This document shows, piece after piece, positions 5,877-8,129 of a DNA stretch of 8,129 nucleotides. Location: the NCBI GenBank assembly GCA_002900555.1, contig MUGD01000088.1:1-8129 (forward strand), in the 5' to 3' direction. The notes beneath the pieces are model-generated. The model had not been told where the DNA came from. It made no database searches and worked only from the letters and a program-made list of their open reading frames with translations. Position 1 is the first letter of the stretch. Every line of letters begins with the position of its first letter. This stretch comes from Thermoplasmata archaeon M9B2D. GTDB lineage: Archaea > Thermoplasmatota > E2 > DHVEG-1. Both the position numbers and the translations under genes were made by a program.

Positions 5877-7019
5877 TTGACCAGGAAAAAGGCGGCCGTA
5901 ATCGTGTTCGTTCTCCTGTTGTTAATGGCAGGGGGAGGGATTGTCTCCGGTGAGGATACTGCTTCAAACGTGATCAGGGATATCCGATTCAGTGAGGCCG
6001 AGTCCTTTACCCGGATCGTTGTTGAATGCGAGTCGGAAATATCTTATACTCGTAACTTTATTCAGTTTCCTGACAGGCTCTATTTTGATTTCGAGAATAC
6101 CGATCCAGCCACATTTTTTCAGAAAGAGATACTGGTTGACGACGATACGGTTTCAACGATAAGGATCGGGAAACAGGATAGCGGCGTTTCCCGCGTCGTC
6201 ATCGGCCTGAAATCCTATTCCGATTTTAACATTTATTCCCTTGAAGACCCCCACCGGTTAGTAATTGATATTAATAAGGGAACTAGTAGCATTGAGGAGT
6301 TCATGCCGAAAGGGCGTGTTGTTGTCATAGACCCCGGACACGGAGGTCGTGACCCTGGTGCTATTGGCAGGAGAGGCATCCAAGAGAAAGACATTGTTCT
6401 TGATATAGCGAAACAATTAAAAAAAATACTCGAAACGAAGTACGCGGTAAAGGTATTTCTTACTCGTGATGATGACCGTTACCTTGAGTTGAAAGAGCGG
6501 ACGGATTTTGCGAACAGGCATAATGCCGACCTTTTTGTTTCGGTCCATATAAATGCAAGCAGGGATAGAGACACTAAAGGTATCGAAACATGGTTTCTGA
6601 ACATTCCAAGTAGCGAATATGACAAAAAGGTCGCTGCTCGTGAAAATGCAATTTCGGAAGAAAAGATGAAGGAATCTCAGACAGAGGTAGGTTTTATTCT
6701 TACATCTCTCGGAAGGGAACTCAAAAAGGAGGAGTCGATACGTCTTGCACATTATGTTCAGAATTCTCTTATCAACAATATGAGAAAGAAGTATAAACGA
6801 CGGATTGATGACCATGGTGTAAAATATACTCTTTTTTATGTTCTTGTAGGTGCTGATATGCCAGCCGTATTAATTGAGAGCGGTTTTATCAGCAATCCGA
6901 GTGAGGAACTTCTTCTGAAGAAATCGACCTACAGAAAAGATATTGCGCACTCGATTGCAAAGGGTATCAACTCATATCTCTCCACGTTGCCTGATCTGCC
7001 AAAACTGGCCAGAAGGTAA
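5877..7019 (+). CDS. N-acetylmuramoyl-L-alanine amidase, AmiB/AmiC-type (AMIN + Amidase_3)
   Basis: A periplasmic zinc amidase that cuts the bond between N-acetylmuramic acid and L-Ala of the stem peptide, typically for daughter-cell separation. The 380-residue protein starts with a Sec-type signal: TRKK then a hydrophobic core (residues 6-18), cleavage likely near 25-26. It lacks a twin arginine. Residues 31-135 form an AMIN domain, which targets septal peptidoglycan or envelope in relatives. Amidase_3 spans about 147-370, with zinc ligands His155 (DPGHGG), Glu170 (QEKD) and His224 (SVHINAS), and catalytic Glu334 (PAVLIESGFISNP). An insertion at about 243-305 matches the helical autoinhibitory region of AmiA/B/C-type enzymes, normally relieved by EnvC/NlpD-like activators; none is in the window. 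The TTG start has a strong Shine-Dalgarno. Only 5 nt separate it from the next gene. Confidence 0.95.
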   Translation: MTRKKAAVIVFVLLLLMAGGGIVSGEDTASNVIRDIRFSEAESFTRIVVECESEISYTRNFIQFPDRLYFDFENTDPATFFQKEILVDDDTVSTIRIGKQDSGVSRVVIGLKSYSDFNIYSLEDPHRLVIDINKGTSSIEEFMPKGRVVVIDPGHGGRDPGAIGRRGIQEKDIVLDIAKQLKKILETKYAVKVFLTRDDDRYLELKERTDFANRHNADLFVSVHINASRDRDTKGIETWFLNIPSSEYDKKVAARENAISEEKMKESQTEVGFILTSLGRELKKEESIRLAHYVQNSLINNMRKKYKRRIDDHGVKYTLFYVLVGADMPAVLIESGFISNPSEELLLKKSTYRKDIAHSIAKGINSYLSTLPDLPKLARR

Positions 7020-7024
7020 CTCTT

Positions 7025-7696
7025 TTGCTCCTGTCAATAAGTATCGTTGTTTATCTTTCATTTGTTGTTACCGTGTTCGCGTTACAGAAGCTTTCTTTTT
7101 TTGTTGTCCTGTCCGCTCTGGCACTCATTCTTCTCCTGCTACTCCCACAGAGACAATTAAAATCAGGTTTCATACCCATCTCGATATTTCTATTCGCGAC
7201 GTTCCTTGCGAACATCCTTTTCAGTCCTGGGAGGATAGTTATTAAGGTAGGGCCGTTTCCCGTTACAGAAGAAGGTCTTTACGTTGCTTCAGTAAGGACA
7301 CTGAGGGTATTTCTCCTGATCGCTGGTGCAAAATTCCTGACGGTCATTGCGGGACTTGACGAAATGATACAGACCATGGGAAGGCTTTTAAGCCCTCTTG
7401 AGAAGATAGGTGTCCCGGTGAAGGAATTTTTCGAAACAATGGCTTCTGCGGTCAGAGCCCTTCCCCTGATAAGGAAGAGGATTGGCGAAGAATATGGTCA
7501 AAGGATGTCAGGGATGGAGAGAACAGCGATTACTGAGCGCATTCGGTTAGTATTTGGGTTCATGTTACCTGTGTTCATCGAAAGCATTAAAAATCCAGAA
7601 TCTATATTTGGTCACTCAAAAACGAATACGGGAAGTAATAGCGTGAATGGACCGTACGGCGGAGACAGGAAAAGTATGGATGATGCGAATGGGTGA
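7025..7696 (+). CDS. EcfT/CbiQ-like transmembrane protein lacking canonical Ala-Arg-Gly motifs
   Basis: A 223-residue membrane protein resembling the T component of energy-coupling-factor vitamin/metal transporters. Hydrophobic segments lie near 2-19, 22-40, 48-66 and 86-109, with a further one at 173-186. The middle matches EcfT well: LFSPGRIVIKVGPFPVTEEG (65-84), then SPLEKIGVPVKEFFETMASAVRALPLI (123-149). In usual EcfT the coupling helices carry two Ala-Arg-Gly motifs that contact the ATPases; here those places read YGQRM (157-161) and SIKNPES (187-193). The tail (197-223) is polar and low in hydrophobic residues. Start is TTG, with AAGG at 7013-7016 8 nt upstream and an in-frame stop at 6992-6994; no other start codon lies between. 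The 3' end overlaps the deacylase gene. No ATPase or substrate-binding component is present nearby, so its partner and cargo are unknown. Confidence 0.8.
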   Translation: MLLSISIVVYLSFVVTVFALQKLSFFVVLSALALILLLLLPQRQLKSGFIPISIFLFATFLANILFSPGRIVIKVGPFPVTEEGLYVASVRTLRVFLLIAGAKFLTVIAGLDEMIQTMGRLLSPLEKIGVPVKEFFETMASAVRALPLIRKRIGEEYGQRMSGMERTAITERIRLVFGFMLPVFIESIKNPESIFGHSKTNTGSNSVNGPYGGDRKSMDDANG

Positions 7697-8129
7697 TACT
7701 ATAGATCTTCTTTTGAAGAATGGTTTCATATATGATGGGAGCGGAGATGCCCCCTTTCGTGGCAATGTAGGTATAAAAGGTGACAGAATCGTTCTCTCGG
7801 GAAGTGAAACAGCAGAAAGTGAAGTGGTTATCGATGTCGATGGTCTTTGCGTCTCCCCCGGGTTTGTAGATACTCACGGGCATTCAGAGTTCAATATTAT
7901 AGTAGCTCCCGAATGCGAGTCGAAGGTCCTTCAGGGTGTAGCCACCGAGATAAACGGCAATTGCGGCTTGTCAGCAGGCCCTTTGTTAAATGATGCAAAA
8001 ATAAGAAGAGAGGCTGACTTTATTGAGGCGGGAATCCCCTATCGCTGGAATTCTTTGAAAGAATACTTTGTATATCTCAATGAACGTTATCCGGTGATCA
8101 ATTATGCTACATTGAGCGGGCAGGGAAAT
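7680..8129 (+). CDS. N-acyl-D-amino-acid deacylase (D-aminoacylase), 3' truncated by window end
   Basis: An open frame runs to the last base, giving the first 150 residues of a family usually about 480-570 long. These metal-dependent amidohydrolases hydrolyse N-acyl-D-amino acids to a D-amino acid and a carboxylate. Seen are IDLLLKNGFIYDGSGDAPFRG (8-28), the beta-sandwich entry typical of the superfamily, then VSPGFVDTHGHSEF (58-71) with the metal-binding His66 and His68. ESKVLQGVATEINGNCG (80-96) follows, where Cys95 matches the metal-bridging Cys of D-aminoacylases. Start choice: ATG 7680 has AGGA (7667-7670) 9 nt upstream; ATG 7683, ATG 7689 and an earlier ATG 7647 (after an in-frame TGA at 7644) are alternatives. 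From 7680 it overlaps the EcfT-like gene by 17 nt. No signal peptide is apparent, so it is probably cytoplasmic. Substrate specificity cannot be judged from the fragment. Confidence 0.9.
   Translation, partial: MMRMGDTIDLLLKNGFIYDGSGDAPFRGNVGIKGDRIVLSGSETAESEVVIDVDGLCVSPGFVDTHGHSEFNIIVAPECESKVLQGVATEINGNCGLSAGPLLNDAKIRREADFIEAGIPYRWNSLKEYFVYLNERYPVINYATLSGQGN

Noticed and set aside
5877..5960. Possible Tat export of the amidase, as for E. coli AmiA/AmiC, given the tat genes in the window
   Set aside because: The signal region reads TRKK followed by a strongly hydrophobic core, with no twin-arginine motif. A Sec signal is more likely.
6943..7245. Plus-strand 100-codon frame overlapping the amidase end and the EcfT-like start
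   Set aside because: Cys/Arg/Ser-rich with no family resemblance, and it overlaps two well-supported genes in another frame.
7590..7696. Frameshift near the end of the EcfT-like gene that would restore an Ala-Arg-Gly motif
   Set aside because: The other two forward frames were read: one gives a short non-matching peptide ending at TGA 7644 and the other stops at once. Neither restores the motif, so the divergent tail is taken as real.

Overview
All recognisable genes in this window lie on the + strand and are tightly packed. They look like chromosomal core genes rather than mobile or defence DNA. No tRNA, rRNA, insertion sequence, CRISPR array or origin was seen. The gene set suggests a Gram-negative, possibly anaerobic bacterium of the Nitrospirota/Desulfobacterota (former deltaproteobacterial) kind. 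It contains Tat translocase genes, a coupled HEAT-repeat/HD-GYP pair, a UMF1-type MFS carrier, a small Nfu protein and an AMIN-type amidase. That placement rests on family resemblance alone and is low confidence.

Layout. (1) 1-1224: the end of a TatA/TatB-like gene, complete tatC, and an unrecognised 92-residue basic protein; the three overlap stop-to-start. (2) 1266-4305: a 556-residue HEAT-repeat protein overlapping by 38 nt a 468-residue HD-GYP cyclic-dinucleotide phosphodiesterase-like protein. The two proteins appear to share the same N-terminal domain. (3) 4370-5569: an Atg22/UMF1-like MFS permease with a GTG start. (4) 5549-5616: an AT-rich inverted repeat that merges into a good sigma70-type promoter. 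(5) 5640-8129: a probable operon of Nfu-type Fe-S protein, N-acetylmuramoyl-L-alanine amidase (TTG start), an orphan EcfT/CbiQ-like membrane protein (TTG start), and the first 150 codons of an N-acyl-D-amino-acid deacylase that runs off the window.

How the genes may work together. The first group is protein export. The second is a signalling module, probably a phosphodiesterase with a dedicated scaffold. The third group mixes Fe-S assembly with envelope work: the amidase cuts peptidoglycan stem peptides and the deacylase family acts on N-acylated D-amino acids. A cell-wall turnover or recycling theme is therefore plausible, but it is inferred only from gene order.

Most novel-looking points: the duplicated N-terminal domain in the HEAT and HD-GYP partners, the altered GYP motif, the EcfT-like protein lacking its ATPase-coupling Ala-Arg-Gly motifs, the unassigned tatC-coupled gene, and the hairpin/promoter overlap upstream of nfu. 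No clearly new multi-gene system can be demonstrated from sequence alone.
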